Notes under the pieces: model-generated
The model's database searches: none
What the model was told of the DNA's origin: nothing
Seen by the model: the letters and a program-made list of their open reading frames with translations, nothing else
Translations under genes and position numbers: made by a program
Assembly (NCBI GenBank): GCA_024742815.1
Contig: JANSXX010000011.1
Location: 50,850 to 114,849, forward strand
Direction: 5' to 3'
Length of the DNA stretch: 64,000 bases
Source: HXMU1420-13 sp024742815
GTDB taxonomy: Bacteria; Bacteroidota; Rhodothermia; Balneolales; Balneolaceae
Shown: positions 53,337-63,486 of the stretch, piece by piece
Layout: each line of letters opens with the position of its first letter
Position numbering within the stretch: the first letter of the stretch is position 1

Positions 53337-55511
53337 TCAACTCCGCTTCAGTCCAATTCGGCCTCGTTCCAAATCCAGCGAGATGATTTCTACTGATATA
53401 ATATCACCAACGCCTACTACATCATGTGGGTTTTCGATACGCCGACCGGATGTGCTCATGTTTGAAATATGAAGCAATCCATCCTGTTTCACTCCAATAT
53501 CCACAAAGGCACCGAAATCGACTACATTTCGAACGGTTCCTTCCAGTTTTTGGCCTTCTTTCAAATCGTTCATATCCATCACATCGGTGCGGAGTAATGG
53601 TTTTTGGAGATCTTCACGAGGGTCTCGTCCCGGTTTCATCAGGTTTTCGATGATTAGCTCAAGTGTAGGTACGCCAACTCCAACATGCTCAGCCACCTGC
53701 TTTAGGTTGATGTTAGATAACTTTTGCTCAATCTCTTTTTTCTGAGAAGCTAAAGTAGTCACATCAATATTGTACAGATTGCATAGCTTTTCGGCCGCTT
53801 CATAACTTTCCGGGTGAATGGCTGTATTATCGAATGGATTATCAGCTTCGGGAATTCTCAAAAATCCAGCAGCCTGTTGGAAACGTAAATCCCCCACGCC
53901 GGCAACTTTTTTAATTTCATCGCGCGACATAAAGGTACCCGCTTTTTCTCTTTGCTTAACGATGCTTTCAGCTACTTTTTTACTTAATCCGGATATATGT
54001 GATAGCAATGGAGCACTTGCTGTATTCAAATTCACACCCACTTCATTCACACAACTTTCAACTACATCATCCAATTTGGATGCTAACTTAGTTTGATTCA
54101 AATCATGTTGATATAAGCCTACCCCAATCGATTTTGGATCAATTTTCACCAATTCGGCCAGTGGATCGAGCACTCGTCGGGCGATGGAAATGTTACCGCG
54201 CTGAGCCGCATCCAAATCCGGAAACTCTTCACGAGCTATCGTGGATGCAGAATACACCGAAGCTCCAGCCTCATTCACGATTAGATAACTCAGTCCTAAT
54301 TCGGAGAAAGTATCGCCGCTTTTGCGCAGGAAATCTGCAATAAACTGCTCCGTTTCTCGGCTTGCTGTTCCATTTCCTATCGCAATTACATTAACTTTAT
54401 ATTTTTTGATGAGCGCTTCAATTACTGCTTCGGCTTGAGCAACTTTCTTCTGCGGCGGAGTTGGGTAGATGGTTGTTCCTTCAAAATATTTCCCTGTTTC
54501 ATCAACCACGGCCACCTTACATCCTGTTCGGTATGCGGGATCAATTCCCATCACCACTTTGTGCTGCAATGGTGGTTGCATTAACAAATTTCCGAGATTG
54601 GTAGCAAAAGTTTCGATGGCATGCTCGTCGGCTTTTTCGGTGAGTTTGTTACGTAATTCACGCTCCAATGATGGAAATAACAATCGTTTAAAAGCTTCCT
54701 CAACTGCATCTTGAATTTGTTCTACGAAAATAGAATCATCGTTTTTGATCACCATATCGTCGATGGTTTCCAACGTACGCTCTTCCCAAATTTCCGTTTT
54801 AACCGATAGTATTTTCTCTCGCTCACCTCGATTAATCGCCAAAATTTGATGCGGCTTTAGCTGAGTTACTTTAGCCGAAAAATCGTAGTAGTCTTCGAAG
54901 TTGGTGCGCTCTTTGGTCTTGGAGGTCTTTTTAGTGCTAATCGTGGCATGATTCAAAAAGATATCGCGCAACTTCTCCCGCACTTCCAACGACTCATTGA
55001 TCCACTCGGCAACAATATCGATTGCTCCAGCCCAAGCGTCTTCTACCGTTTCTACCTCTTTTTCTTTGTCGATGTATTTTCGGGCAAAATCATCAGGAGT
55101 TCCCTTGGTGATTTTTTGATCCCACACCAACTGGGCTAACGGTTCTAGTCCTTTCTCTTTGGCTTTGTCGCCGCGTGTTTTTCGTTTTTGTTTGTAGGGA
55201 AGATAGAGATCCTCAAGTACTGCTAAATCTTCACAAGCTTTGATCTTTTTCTCTAACTCAGGCGTAAGTTTACCCTGCTCTTTAATCGACTTTAATATCG
55301 TTTCTTTGCGCGACTCTAACGCCTTTTGCAGTTCTAAAGCATCTCTGATCGCACGCAATTGTTCCTCGTCTAACCCACCGGTAGCTTCTTTTCGATAACG
55401 GGCAAGAAACGGTATGGTAGCTCCTTCTTCTAACAAGCTCTCTACGGTGTTAATCTGGTGTTGAGCAATATTTAATTGCTTAGAAATACGTGCGGTTATA
55501 GCTGCTGACAT
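53337..55511 (-). CDS. tex: Tex-family S1 RNA-binding transcription accessory protein
   Basis: 724 residues, a large nucleic-acid-binding protein involved in transcription and RNA processing. N-terminal Tex domain (GATIPFLARYRKEATGGLDE). YqgF-like domain with GIDPAYRTGCKVAVVDETGK. Helix-hairpin-helix (TASAPLLSHISGLSKKVAES). C-terminal S1 domain (GTVRNVVDFGAFVDIGVKQD...GLLHISNMS), ending at LKRS. The length is a little below that of E. coli Tex (about 770); the shortened part is the C-terminal tail. Confidence 0.95.
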   Translation of the reverse strand: MSAAITARISKQLNIAQHQINTVESLLEEGATIPFLARYRKEATGGLDEEQLRAIRDALELQKALESRKETILKSIKEQGKLTPELEKKIKACEDLAVLEDLYLPYKQKRKTRGDKAKEKGLEPLAQLVWDQKITKGTPDDFARKYIDKEKEVETVEDAWAGAIDIVAEWINESLEVREKLRDIFLNHATISTKKTSKTKERTNFEDYYDFSAKVTQLKPHQILAINRGEREKILSVKTEIWEERTLETIDDMVIKNDDSIFVEQIQDAVEEAFKRLLFPSLERELRNKLTEKADEHAIETFATNLGNLLMQPPLQHKVVMGIDPAYRTGCKVAVVDETGKYFEGTTIYPTPPQKKVAQAEAVIEALIKKYKVNVIAIGNGTASRETEQFIADFLRKSGDTFSELGLSYLIVNEAGASVYSASTIAREEFPDLDAAQRGNISIARRVLDPLAELVKIDPKSIGVGLYQHDLNQTKLASKLDDVVESCVNEVGVNLNTASAPLLSHISGLSKKVAESIVKQREKAGTFMSRDEIKKVAGVGDLRFQQAAGFLRIPEADNPFDNTAIHPESYEAAEKLCNLYNIDVTTLASQKKEIEQKLSNINLKQVAEHVGVGVPTLELIIENLMKPGRDPREDLQKPLLRTDVMDMNDLKEGQKLEGTVRNVVDFGAFVDIGVKQDGLLHISNMSTSGRRIENPHDVVGVGDIISVEIISLDLERGRIGLKRS

Positions 55512-55683
55512 TTATTCTTTTTCAGTTGATGAATTCTTTGATCAAAAAATAGGAAAGTGGTGAATCAAATTCGTTAACCTGATTTTTGAAATTCAGATTA
55601 TTTGCCACGGAAGCACTAAAACACAAAAATGTTATTGGCTTCAACTCGTAATTCGAAATTCTTTAATAGTACTTCGTAATTCC

Positions 55684-57123
55684 TTATATCTCTCTCTTTC
55701 CTGCAAGGCTCATCAGCATTCCATTAAAAACAAAGCCATGCGCCGGAAAAACAGCGTACCAATAGAGTCGACCTAAGATTCCTTTCGGGCGAAAAGTAGC
55801 TCTTTGATGCAAAGTCTTTCCTTTAATCTCAAATTCCAGCCAAGCTTCGCCGGGTACTTTCATTTCGGCAAAAAGGAGCAATCTTTTTTTGTCACGATCG
55901 GCATACAAAACTCGCCAAAAATCGAGGGCATCACCGGCTTCTATGTGATCGGGATTTGTTCGTCCTCTTCGTAATCCCACACCACCCCAAAGCTTATCCA
56001 GAAATCCACGAATTTGCCATAACCAATCGGCGTAGTACCAGCCGGTTGTGCCCCCGATCGACCAGATGCGTTCTAAACTTCCTTCTACATCATCTATTTC
56101 CGTTTCCCGATAATCACGAAAACAGCCATATTCAGGAACCTTCACATATTCAGAAATATTCTCGTTAAATCGCCCGCTAATCAACGAATCTTTCCAGCTT
56201 GAGATAACCGCATTTTGCTCAATTTTAGTAAATGCTCGTTCTAATGAAGTTTTGTAATCCGCCGGTTGATGATCAAGGATCGCATTTATTTCGGTGGATG
56301 AAGCTACCACATTCACTTTCATGCTGTTTACTAAGGCAACGGCTAAATTGTAGGAAGTGGAAGTAACAAAAAAGAGCCAGTACGATGATAATCTGGGCGT
56401 CATCACCGGAACTGTGAAAATCCAACGCTTCAGATCCCGTGTTTTGGCATAGCCCATCAACATTTCTTTGTAGGTAAGCACATCGGGTCCGGCGATATCG
56501 AAATAAGAATTGTACGTTTCGGTATTTAAGAGTGTGCGTTCTAAAAAGGTAATCACATCACGAATACCAATGGGTTGGCATTTAGTATTCAACCACCGAG
56601 GAGCAATCATAACCGGGAGTTTTTCCACCAAATCACGAATAATCTCAAACGAAGCGCTGCCCGATCCCACAATAATCCCCGCTCGAAGCGCGGTAAAATT
56701 AAATGCTGCATCGCCCAAAATTTCTTCCACTCTTTTTCTTGATTGCAGATGTTTGGACAGCTCCTCGTCATTAACAATCCCACTCAAATAAATCACATGC
56801 TCCACAGTGGTAGATTTCATCACTTTCACAAAATTTTCAGCAACCTGTATTTCGAGTGATTCATAATCAGCCGTAGCCGACATCGAATGCATTAAGTAAT
56901 AGGCGGCATCAATATTTTTCGGAATTTTAGAGAGGCTTTCCGGTTCCAGAAAATCAACTTCCAGCATACTTACCTGATCTTCGTAATCCTCAGGAATAAC
57001 CATCCTGTTTTTATCCCGAACGCAGCAAAACACATGATGTCCAGCACGTAATAATACCGGGAGCAAACGCTTGCCTATGTAGCCGGTTGCGCCCGTGAGT
57101 AGAATTCTTTTTGTAGTTTCCAT
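55684..57123 (-). CDS. SDR-type NAD(P)-binding protein with DUF2867 C-terminus
   Basis: 479 residues. Rossmann start RILLTGATGYIGKRLLPVLL (GxxGxxG). No YxxxK active site is obvious; it belongs to the extended/atypical SDR group (NmrA-like) in its first 300 residues. The last 150 (GTTGWYYADWLWQIRGFLDK... RATFRPKGILGRLYWYAVFP) match DUF2867, often fused to this domain. The family has been linked to lipid or quinone-associated processes, but the reaction is unknown. Divergent from pfkB, with 71 bp between the starts. Confidence 0.85.
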   Translation of the reverse strand: METTKRILLTGATGYIGKRLLPVLLRAGHHVFCCVRDKNRMVIPEDYEDQVSMLEVDFLEPESLSKIPKNIDAAYYLMHSMSATADYESLEIQVAENFVKVMKSTTVEHVIYLSGIVNDEELSKHLQSRKRVEEILGDAAFNFTALRAGIIVGSGSASFEIIRDLVEKLPVMIAPRWLNTKCQPIGIRDVITFLERTLLNTETYNSYFDIAGPDVLTYKEMLMGYAKTRDLKRWIFTVPVMTPRLSSYWLFFVTSTSYNLAVALVNSMKVNVVASSTEINAILDHQPADYKTSLERAFTKIEQNAVISSWKDSLISGRFNENISEYVKVPEYGCFRDYRETEIDDVEGSLERIWSIGGTTGWYYADWLWQIRGFLDKLWGGVGLRRGRTNPDHIEAGDALDFWRVLYADRDKKRLLLFAEMKVPGEAWLEFEIKGKTLHQRATFRPKGILGRLYWYAVFPAHGFVFNGMLMSLAGKREI

Positions 57124-57194
57124 AGTTGTGTTTACACTAAAGCTTTGTGAACAGCAGACGTTCCAACGTACAAATTAAAGCATCAATTTATCCC

Positions 57195-58118
57195 ATGACA
57201 AAACGAGTACTTACAATAACGATGAATCCCTCGGTAGACATCGGAACTGAAGCTGAAGAAGTAATCACCGATCAAAAAACACGATGTGCTGCTCCAACCA
57301 TTGATCCGGGTGGAGGAGGAATAAATGTAGCCCGGGTTCTTACACGATTGGGCATTCATAGCGATGCGCTCTTCATTAGCGGCGGTTACACCGGAAATCT
57401 ACTCAAGCAACTAATGGCAGAAGAAGAGATAAAGTCTATACCAATCGAATCGCTGGATGTAACCCGACAGAATATCGCCATCATCGATAATAGCATTGGC
57501 AAGCAATATCGTTTTGTTTTACCCGGACTAGTTACCGACCCCACTACTTGGCAAAGTGTGTTAAATCGCATTGAGCAGACAATTGCTAATTATGATTTTG
57601 TGGTTGCAAGTGGAAGTTTACCCAAAGGTGTACCCTCCGACTTTTACAGCAAAGTTTCTCTTATCACTCAAAAAGCAGAGAAACAATTTGTCCTCGATAC
57701 TTCAGGTGAGGCACTGTTTGAAGGCATAAAAAACGGAGCGGCCTACATCAAACCGAATCAGGAAGAGTTTGCCGAAATGAAAAAAATCTTTGGTGCTGAC
57801 ACAGACGAAGCACTTTGCACGATGTTATTTGACCGAGGCATCGAACATATTGTACACACTTTAGGCAAAGAAAAAACATTGCTCATTACTGCAGCCGGAA
57901 CCGAGGAGTTCATCCCGCCAAGCATTAACGTGAGAAGTACCATCGGCGCCGGTGACAGCTTTATTGGTGGATTGGTTGCCGGACTCATGCATGGTTTAGA
58001 TCAGAAACAAGCGGTAGGTTACGGCATATCTGCTGCTGCAAGTACTCTACAAAGTGAGGGAACCGATTTATGTGATGCCGATGAAGTGGCTGAGATTTTC
58101 GAAGAGAATTTCAGGTAA
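57195..58118 (+). CDS. pfkB: 6-phosphofructokinase II / 1-phosphofructokinase-type kinase (PfkB family)
   Basis: 307 residues from ATG 57195 (MTKRVLTITMNPSVDIGTEA); a GTG at 57147 is less likely. KTRCAAPTIDPGGGGINVAR is very like the E. coli PfkB substrate loop, which points to fructose 6-phosphate as substrate. The ATP/anion-hole signature is STIGAGDSFIGGLVAGLM, with Asp as catalytic base. It would convert F6P (made by the fructokinase-like gene at 58.8 kb) to fructose 1,6-bisphosphate. Confidence 0.88.
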   Translation: MTKRVLTITMNPSVDIGTEAEEVITDQKTRCAAPTIDPGGGGINVARVLTRLGIHSDALFISGGYTGNLLKQLMAEEEIKSIPIESLDVTRQNIAIIDNSIGKQYRFVLPGLVTDPTTWQSVLNRIEQTIANYDFVVASGSLPKGVPSDFYSKVSLITQKAEKQFVLDTSGEALFEGIKNGAAYIKPNQEEFAEMKKIFGADTDEALCTMLFDRGIEHIVHTLGKEKTLLITAAGTEEFIPPSINVRSTIGAGDSFIGGLVAGLMHGLDQKQAVGYGISAAASTLQSEGTDLCDADEVAEIFEENFR

Positions 58119-58159
58119 AAATACTTTGCAAACCTGATTCATTTTATTGGTGGGATAGC

Positions 58160-58167
58160 TACCTTTG
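58160..58167 (+). promoter_or_regulatory. -7 element upstream of the 58.2 kb outer-membrane gene
   Basis: TACCTTTG fits TAnnTTTG, 31 bp before ATG 58198. No clear -33 element, so support is weak. Confidence 0.35.
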
Positions 58168-58197
58168 GCGCCGAATAATTATCCCCATAAAAAATTA

Positions 58198-58764
58198 ATG
58201 CGCAAAAAACTTATTGCACTCATCGTGCTGATACTAGGCTTCACTTCGGTACTAATTGCTCAAAGCACCACAATCATTACTACAAAGTTTTTAGCAGAAG
58301 CAGGGCTGCATTACGGCGGCGAAGAAATAGCAATTATTGAATTCGAGGATGGTGATGAACAAGAAATGTTGGCGGGTCAGGGCCTTACAATTGCATTGGG
58401 TGGTGAATTCTCGTTACCATCTTTTCGATACGCCTTACTTAGAACAACCATTGGCTTTAAATACAGTACTACCGCCGCCGACAACGCTAATATCATGTTT
58501 TTGCGATATCCACTAAATGTGATGGTTTACGCTGCCCCTAATACGGATATCAGAATTGGAATAGGTACAACCAAACATTTAAACGCAACACTCAAAGGTG
58601 ATGATTTCTTCCCCGATGTGGATTTCGAAAGTTCGTTGGGTACCCGACTAGAAATTGGTTATAAATGGGCTGCGTTAGTGTTTAATTCACTTACTTTTAC
58701 GGATGATTTTGGTTTTGAGTACGATGGCGGATCGATTGGAATTACATTTTCCGGGAAGTTTTAA
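58198..58764 (+). CDS. Small outer-membrane beta-barrel-like protein
   Basis: 189 residues from ATG 58198 (MRKKLIALIVLILGFTSVLIAQ signal). The remainder is strand-rich (LRTTIGFKYSTTAADNANIM, RLEIGYKWAALVFNSLTFTD) and ends GSIGITFSGKF with a terminal aromatic, as in barrel proteins. No named family. Between pfkB (same strand, 80 bp upstream) and the fructokinase (convergent, 9 bp). Confidence 0.75.
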   Translation: MRKKLIALIVLILGFTSVLIAQSTTIITTKFLAEAGLHYGGEEIAIIEFEDGDEQEMLAGQGLTIALGGEFSLPSFRYALLRTTIGFKYSTTAADNANIMFLRYPLNVMVYAAPNTDIRIGIGTTKHLNATLKGDDFFPDVDFESSLGTRLEIGYKWAALVFNSLTFTDDFGFEYDGGSIGITFSGKF

Positions 58765-58773
58765 GTTCGAGAT

Positions 58774-59652
58774 TTATCCAAGCAAGGCTTTGTAAACGGT
58801 TTGGTAATTTAGAGATGGTGTTGCTCCATCACTTCCGGCCACAAACGCACCCATGGCATTGGCAAAGCGTAAGGTTTCCTTCGATGATTTTTGTTCAATC
58901 ATGCTGTAAATCGCTCCACTAAGAAAAGCATCACCTGCTCCTACGGTATCTTTTACCTCAACATTAAATCTGGGATGATGTACAAATTCACCCTCGAAAT
59001 AGATTGAAGATCCCGCTTCTCCCAGTGTAATAATTGCTCTATCTATTCCGTACATATAGCATAATTTTGGAATTGCTCGTTGGTAATCACTACTCAACCC
59101 AAACCACTCAGCCATTTCTTCAATTTCTTCGTCATTTACTTTCAGTATATCGGTGTAGCCGAGTAACTCTTCAATCAAAATTTTTGAATAAAACGGTTTT
59201 CGGAAGTTCACATCAAGAATTCTTTCCCCTTTTGCCCCTTTCAGCATTGCTTTTATGGCGGTTGCTGATTCCTTATTTCGAAATGCCAAGCTCCCAAATA
59301 CTACAAAATCTGCGGCCGTTACCAGTGCTCGTGCTGATTCTGTAGCCGAAATAAAATCCCATGCCCGTTGTTCATGAATCACATAAGATGGGATTCCTTT
59401 TTCAGATAGCTCAACTTCAACTAAGCCGGTTTCAAACTTATTTTTTTGGATGTGGTTAGTATCTAATCCTCGCTCTTTAATTTCTGAAAGCGCTTGAGCT
59501 CCCAGATCATCCTCTCCTACTGCACTAATAATAGAACTATCGACACGCAGATGGTTTAGATTTATTGCGACATTTAATGGCGCTCCCCCTAAAAACTTCC
59601 CATGTGGAAGTGAATCCCATAAAACTTCTCCAATACAAACAACTTTACTCAT
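58774..59652 (-). CDS. PfkB-family carbohydrate kinase, fructokinase-like
   Basis: 292 residues. N-terminal VVCIGEVLWDSLPHGKFLGGAP with the GGAP loop typical of fructokinases. C-terminal signature DTVGAGDAFLSGAIYSMIEQ with catalytic Asp. Probably phosphorylates fructose to fructose 6-phosphate, but ribokinase-like substrates cannot be excluded. It starts 13 bp downstream of the sugar porter stop, so the two act together. Confidence 0.88.
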   Translation of the reverse strand: MSKVVCIGEVLWDSLPHGKFLGGAPLNVAINLNHLRVDSSIISAVGEDDLGAQALSEIKERGLDTNHIQKNKFETGLVEVELSEKGIPSYVIHEQRAWDFISATESARALVTAADFVVFGSLAFRNKESATAIKAMLKGAKGERILDVNFRKPFYSKILIEELLGYTDILKVNDEEIEEMAEWFGLSSDYQRAIPKLCYMYGIDRAIITLGEAGSSIYFEGEFVHHPRFNVEVKDTVGAGDAFLSGAIYSMIEQKSSKETLRFANAMGAFVAGSDGATPSLNYQTVYKALLG

Positions 59653-59665
59653 GATAACTCAATTT

Positions 59666-60997
59666 TCATTTTGTCATTTCTTGTGCTAATTCTTCCAATG
59701 ATTTTCCTTTTGTTTCTGGAAGCATTTTTAGGGCAAACAGCAATTGCAGCACCATCATAAACGCAAAAAATGCGAATAACGGACCGGGATTATCCCCTAA
59801 CAAATCCATAAAAAACAGTGTGAATAATGTAATCAGAGCCGCAAACACCCAGTGCACGCCAGAGCCAAAGGCCTGCCCATAAGCCCGCACATGATTTGGA
59901 AAAATTTCGGAAATAAATACCCAAATAATTGCTCCTTGCCCAGCGGCGTGAGATGCGATAAATCCAAAAACACCGAGCACCACAACTATACCGCCTGCTC
60001 CGGTGTAAAACGCCCACGATACAATGCTTAATGTTGTGATGTATCCGATTGAGCCATAAATCAATAACGTTTTTCTACCTGCTTTGTCGATGAGGTAAAT
60101 ACCCAGCATGGTGAATACCAAATTCACTGCACCGATTCCCACAGAAGATAGTAACGCTGTACTAGCTGCTAATCCTGCCGCTTCGAAAATGCGTGGCGCG
60201 TAATAAATCACAAAATTTATACCCGATAGTTGATTAAAAAAGGCTAGTAAAAAAGCTAGTAATATCGGCCATTTATATCGCCCTGAGAAAAAGCCATTTC
60301 CCGAATCTGCCCGTTCTGTTTGCTGGATTTCAACCAGTTCAACATCCGGATCAATAGTATGATCTAGTTGCTGGATTAACTTTCGAGCCGTTTCAATATC
60401 GTTTTTTTGGATGACCAACCAGCGCGGGCTGTTGGGAATTCTCACAACTAAAATCACATAAATAAGAGCGGGAATGGCTTCGATGCCGAGCATCCATCGC
60501 CAGGCATTTTCTCCGAGACTGCTGCCCACCAACCAGTTGGATAAGAACGCCACCAAAATTCCTAACACAATCATAAACTGATATAAAATCACCAGCCTTC
60601 CTCTTTTGTGTGCCGGGGCAATCTCAGAAATATAGGTTGGTGCAGCTACTGATGACGCACCTACTCCCAATCCACCAATAAACCGAAAGAATGAAAACAA
60701 ATACGGCTCGGGAGCGAGTGCCGATCCTAATGCTGAAACCAAGTAAAGAATACCAATCCAGAAAAGTGTTTTTTTGCGACCGAATTTATCACAAGGAATT
60801 CCGCCAAATAAAGCTCCGATTACGGTTCCCCACAATGCCATCGACATGATGAAAGTGCCATGAAATAGAGGAGAAGTTTGCCATAAATCCTGAATGGGCT
60901 TATCGGCACCGGAAATAACTGCAGTATCAAATCCAAAAAGCAGACCTGCTAGCGCGGCAACGATGGATGCAAAAAGTAGTGAAGAGCTTTTTTTCAT
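59666..60997 (-). CDS. Sugar porter (MFS, sugar-proton symporter type)
   Basis: 443 residues, 12 membrane helices. Sugar porter motifs are GRKKTLFWIGI after helix 2, PAHKRGRLVILYQ, PNSPRWLV at the end of helix 6, the helix-7 QLSGINFVIYYAPRIF and the final PETKGKSLEELAQ. It resembles XylE/GLUT-type transporters. With the fructokinase 13 bp downstream, the substrate is probably fructose; inference. Confidence 0.93.
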   Translation of the reverse strand: MKKSSSLLFASIVAALAGLLFGFDTAVISGADKPIQDLWQTSPLFHGTFIMSMALWGTVIGALFGGIPCDKFGRKKTLFWIGILYLVSALGSALAPEPYLFSFFRFIGGLGVGASSVAAPTYISEIAPAHKRGRLVILYQFMIVLGILVAFLSNWLVGSSLGENAWRWMLGIEAIPALIYVILVVRIPNSPRWLVIQKNDIETARKLIQQLDHTIDPDVELVEIQQTERADSGNGFFSGRYKWPILLAFLLAFFNQLSGINFVIYYAPRIFEAAGLAASTALLSSVGIGAVNLVFTMLGIYLIDKAGRKTLLIYGSIGYITTLSIVSWAFYTGAGGIVVVLGVFGFIASHAAGQGAIIWVFISEIFPNHVRAYGQAFGSGVHWVFAALITLFTLFFMDLLGDNPGPLFAFFAFMMVLQLLFALKMLPETKGKSLEELAQEMTK

Positions 60998-61128
60998 TCC
61001 CGAATTTTAGCTCGGATATTAGACAATCCGAGTGAATTCTAAAACTGAAGTTTTTTTACATAAATCTGGAGTGTTTTAATTTCATTTTTGGTTTGGCAGG
61101 CAACGACTTATCAAGAGCTAAACTATTC

Positions 61129-63486
61129 ATGATCAAACGAATTCATTTACTGATACTATTTTTGTTGCCAATTACAGTGGTTGCTCAAACCGGTACACTT
61201 ACGGGCGTAGTTACCGATGCTAAAACAGGAGAACCACTTATTGGTGCCACGGTAATTCTAGAGGGAACATCCATTGGTGATGCCACTGACGAAAACGGCA
61301 AATATTTCATCAATCGTATACCTACAAAATCATATAATATTATTTTTTCTTTTGTTGGCTATACACCAGTTACCAAGTTTAATGTGGTAATTCGCTCGGA
61401 AGGTAATCCGGATTTGAATGTAACATTAGAAGAGGATGCCCAACAACTTGGCGAAGTAGTTGTAACTCCAAATCCATTCGAAAAACTGCAAACTACTCCA
61501 TTATCTATCCAAAAATTCAGCCAGGAAGAAGTGGCTTCTTATCCCGGTGGAAATAACGATATCGCGAAAGTTGTGCAATCACTTCCCGGCGTTGGGGGCA
61601 GCGTTGGAGGTTTCCGAAACGACGTAATTATTCGCGGCGGAGCCCCTAACGAAAACGTTTATTATCTGGATGGAATTGAGATTCCAAACATCAATCATTT
61701 TGCTACTCAAGGAAGTGCAGGTGGACCGGTTGGCCTACTTAATGTTTCCTTTTTTGAAGGGGTCACTTTATCTGCATCTTCTTTTGATGCGCAATACGAT
61801 AATGCCTTATCCGGTGTACTTCAATTCGATCAACGTAACGGAAACGCTCGTGAATTTACCGGCAACTTTCGATTAGGCTCTAGTGAATCTGCGCTAACGG
61901 TAGAAGGTCCATTATTTAAGGGAAATGTGACTGAGGCAAACACTACTTTTATAGCGTCAGTACGACGCTCATATCTGCAATTACTGTTTGAAGCCATTGG
62001 GTTACCTTTTCTTCCTGATTATTGGGATTACCAGTATAAAGTGAATCATCAGATCGACGACTTTAACAGCATATTGATAACCGGAGTGGGCTCAATCGAC
62101 AATTTTGCCATTAATGAGCTCGAAGAATTCGATGCTGAGCAAAAAGCCATTCAGGAACAGGTTCCCATCATCAAACAACAAACGAATACTGTTGGAGCAA
62201 CGTGGAATCGCAGGTTCAAAGATCGTTCAGGAAGCCTGCGATTAACCCTGAGCACAAATAGGCTGGAAAATGAATTTTCACAATTCGAAGACAATGTTGC
62301 CAAAGAAGGCCTCTATTTCAGAAATGATGCCGTTGAACAGGAAATAAAGCTAAGAGCCAATGTCACCAAATTTATGGGAGATTGGATTACCAATTATGGA
62401 GGCTCTGTTCAAAATGCGCTGTATTCGAATGAAACTACCGATATTGTTAACACTTCAACCTTCAGTTCCGACATTAACTTTTACCGCTATGGACTGTTTG
62501 CGCAATCATCGAGAAGCTTTAGCGACCGTACCACCTTTTCGTTTGGAGTTCGGTTTGATGGAAACACGTTTACTGATACAGGCAATGAACTCTGGCGAAC
62601 ATTCAGTCCGCGTATTTCTAAATCGTTTAAATTAACGCCCGATGGAACATGGACGCTAAACTCTTCGCTTGGTCGCTATTTCAAGATTCCACCATACACC
62701 ATTTTAGGCTTTGAGAATAATAACGGGAATTTCATCAATCGAGACGCAGAGTATATTCGAACTGATCATACTGTTATCGGAATCGAGTACTTAGTAAACG
62801 ATCGCTCGAGAATCACTCTCGAAGGTTTTTATAAAGATTATGGTAATTACCCGGTTTCCTCCCGCGATTCGGTTTCCTTAGCTAACAAGGGAGGCGGATT
62901 TGAAGTGTTGGGCAGCGAACCTATCCAAAGTATTGGCGATGGCCGAACTTATGGAGCAGAACTATTATTCCAACAAAAATTTACCGGTAGTTGGTATGCC
63001 ATAGCTGCATTTACTTTCTACAAAAGTGAGTTTACCAACGGATTTTCTGATCAATACCGTCCATCCGTTTGGGATAATAACCTGTTGATTTCGCTGTTGG
63101 GTGGATACAAACTTGGCAACAATTGGGAAGTTAGTGCACGCTATCGATATCTGGGTGCATCTCCATACCCACCTGTAAACCGAACAGCTACTTTGCAAAA
63201 TTATCCGGCTATTATTCGCGATTTTAATCGGATTGGAGAAGTAGAGCTTTCAGCTTTTAGCCAAATGGATATTCGAATCGATAAAAAATGGAGTTTCCAG
63301 CGCTGGAGCCTTGACGTATTTTTGGAAGTTCAGAACGCTTTAGCTCAAAAAAATCCGGAAGAACCCCAATTTGGTCTTGCTCGTAATGAAGCTGGTGAAA
63401 TTGAAGAACCAAGACGATTGGTTCAGGTTAACCTCGAAAATGAAGCCTCTGTCCTACCATCGATTGGATTGGTGGTTAATTTCTGA
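61129..63486 (+). CDS. TonB-dependent outer-membrane receptor with carboxypeptidase-like regulatory domain
   Basis: 785 residues from ATG 61129 (MIKRIHLLILFLLPITVVAQ signal). Carboxypeptidase-regulatory-like domain GTLTGVVTDAKTGEPLIGAT (about 20-105), then plug (near VVQSLPGVGGSVGGFRNDVI) and a 22-strand barrel ending VLPSIGLVVNF, with terminal Phe. It is divergently transcribed from the sugar porter, so it may bring the same sugar or an oligosaccharide across the outer membrane. No SusD partner is beside it, and no anti-sigma contact domain is visible. Confidence 0.93.
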   Translation: MIKRIHLLILFLLPITVVAQTGTLTGVVTDAKTGEPLIGATVILEGTSIGDATDENGKYFINRIPTKSYNIIFSFVGYTPVTKFNVVIRSEGNPDLNVTLEEDAQQLGEVVVTPNPFEKLQTTPLSIQKFSQEEVASYPGGNNDIAKVVQSLPGVGGSVGGFRNDVIIRGGAPNENVYYLDGIEIPNINHFATQGSAGGPVGLLNVSFFEGVTLSASSFDAQYDNALSGVLQFDQRNGNAREFTGNFRLGSSESALTVEGPLFKGNVTEANTTFIASVRRSYLQLLFEAIGLPFLPDYWDYQYKVNHQIDDFNSILITGVGSIDNFAINELEEFDAEQKAIQEQVPIIKQQTNTVGATWNRRFKDRSGSLRLTLSTNRLENEFSQFEDNVAKEGLYFRNDAVEQEIKLRANVTKFMGDWITNYGGSVQNALYSNETTDIVNTSTFSSDINFYRYGLFAQSSRSFSDRTTFSFGVRFDGNTFTDTGNELWRTFSPRISKSFKLTPDGTWTLNSSLGRYFKIPPYTILGFENNNGNFINRDAEYIRTDHTVIGIEYLVNDRSRITLEGFYKDYGNYPVSSRDSVSLANKGGGFEVLGSEPIQSIGDGRTYGAELLFQQKFTGSWYAIAAFTFYKSEFTNGFSDQYRPSVWDNNLLISLLGGYKLGNNWEVSARYRYLGASPYPPVNRTATLQNYPAIIRDFNRIGEVELSAFSQMDIRIDKKWSFQRWSLDVFLEVQNALAQKNPEEPQFGLARNEAGEIEEPRRLVQVNLENEASVLPSIGLVVNF

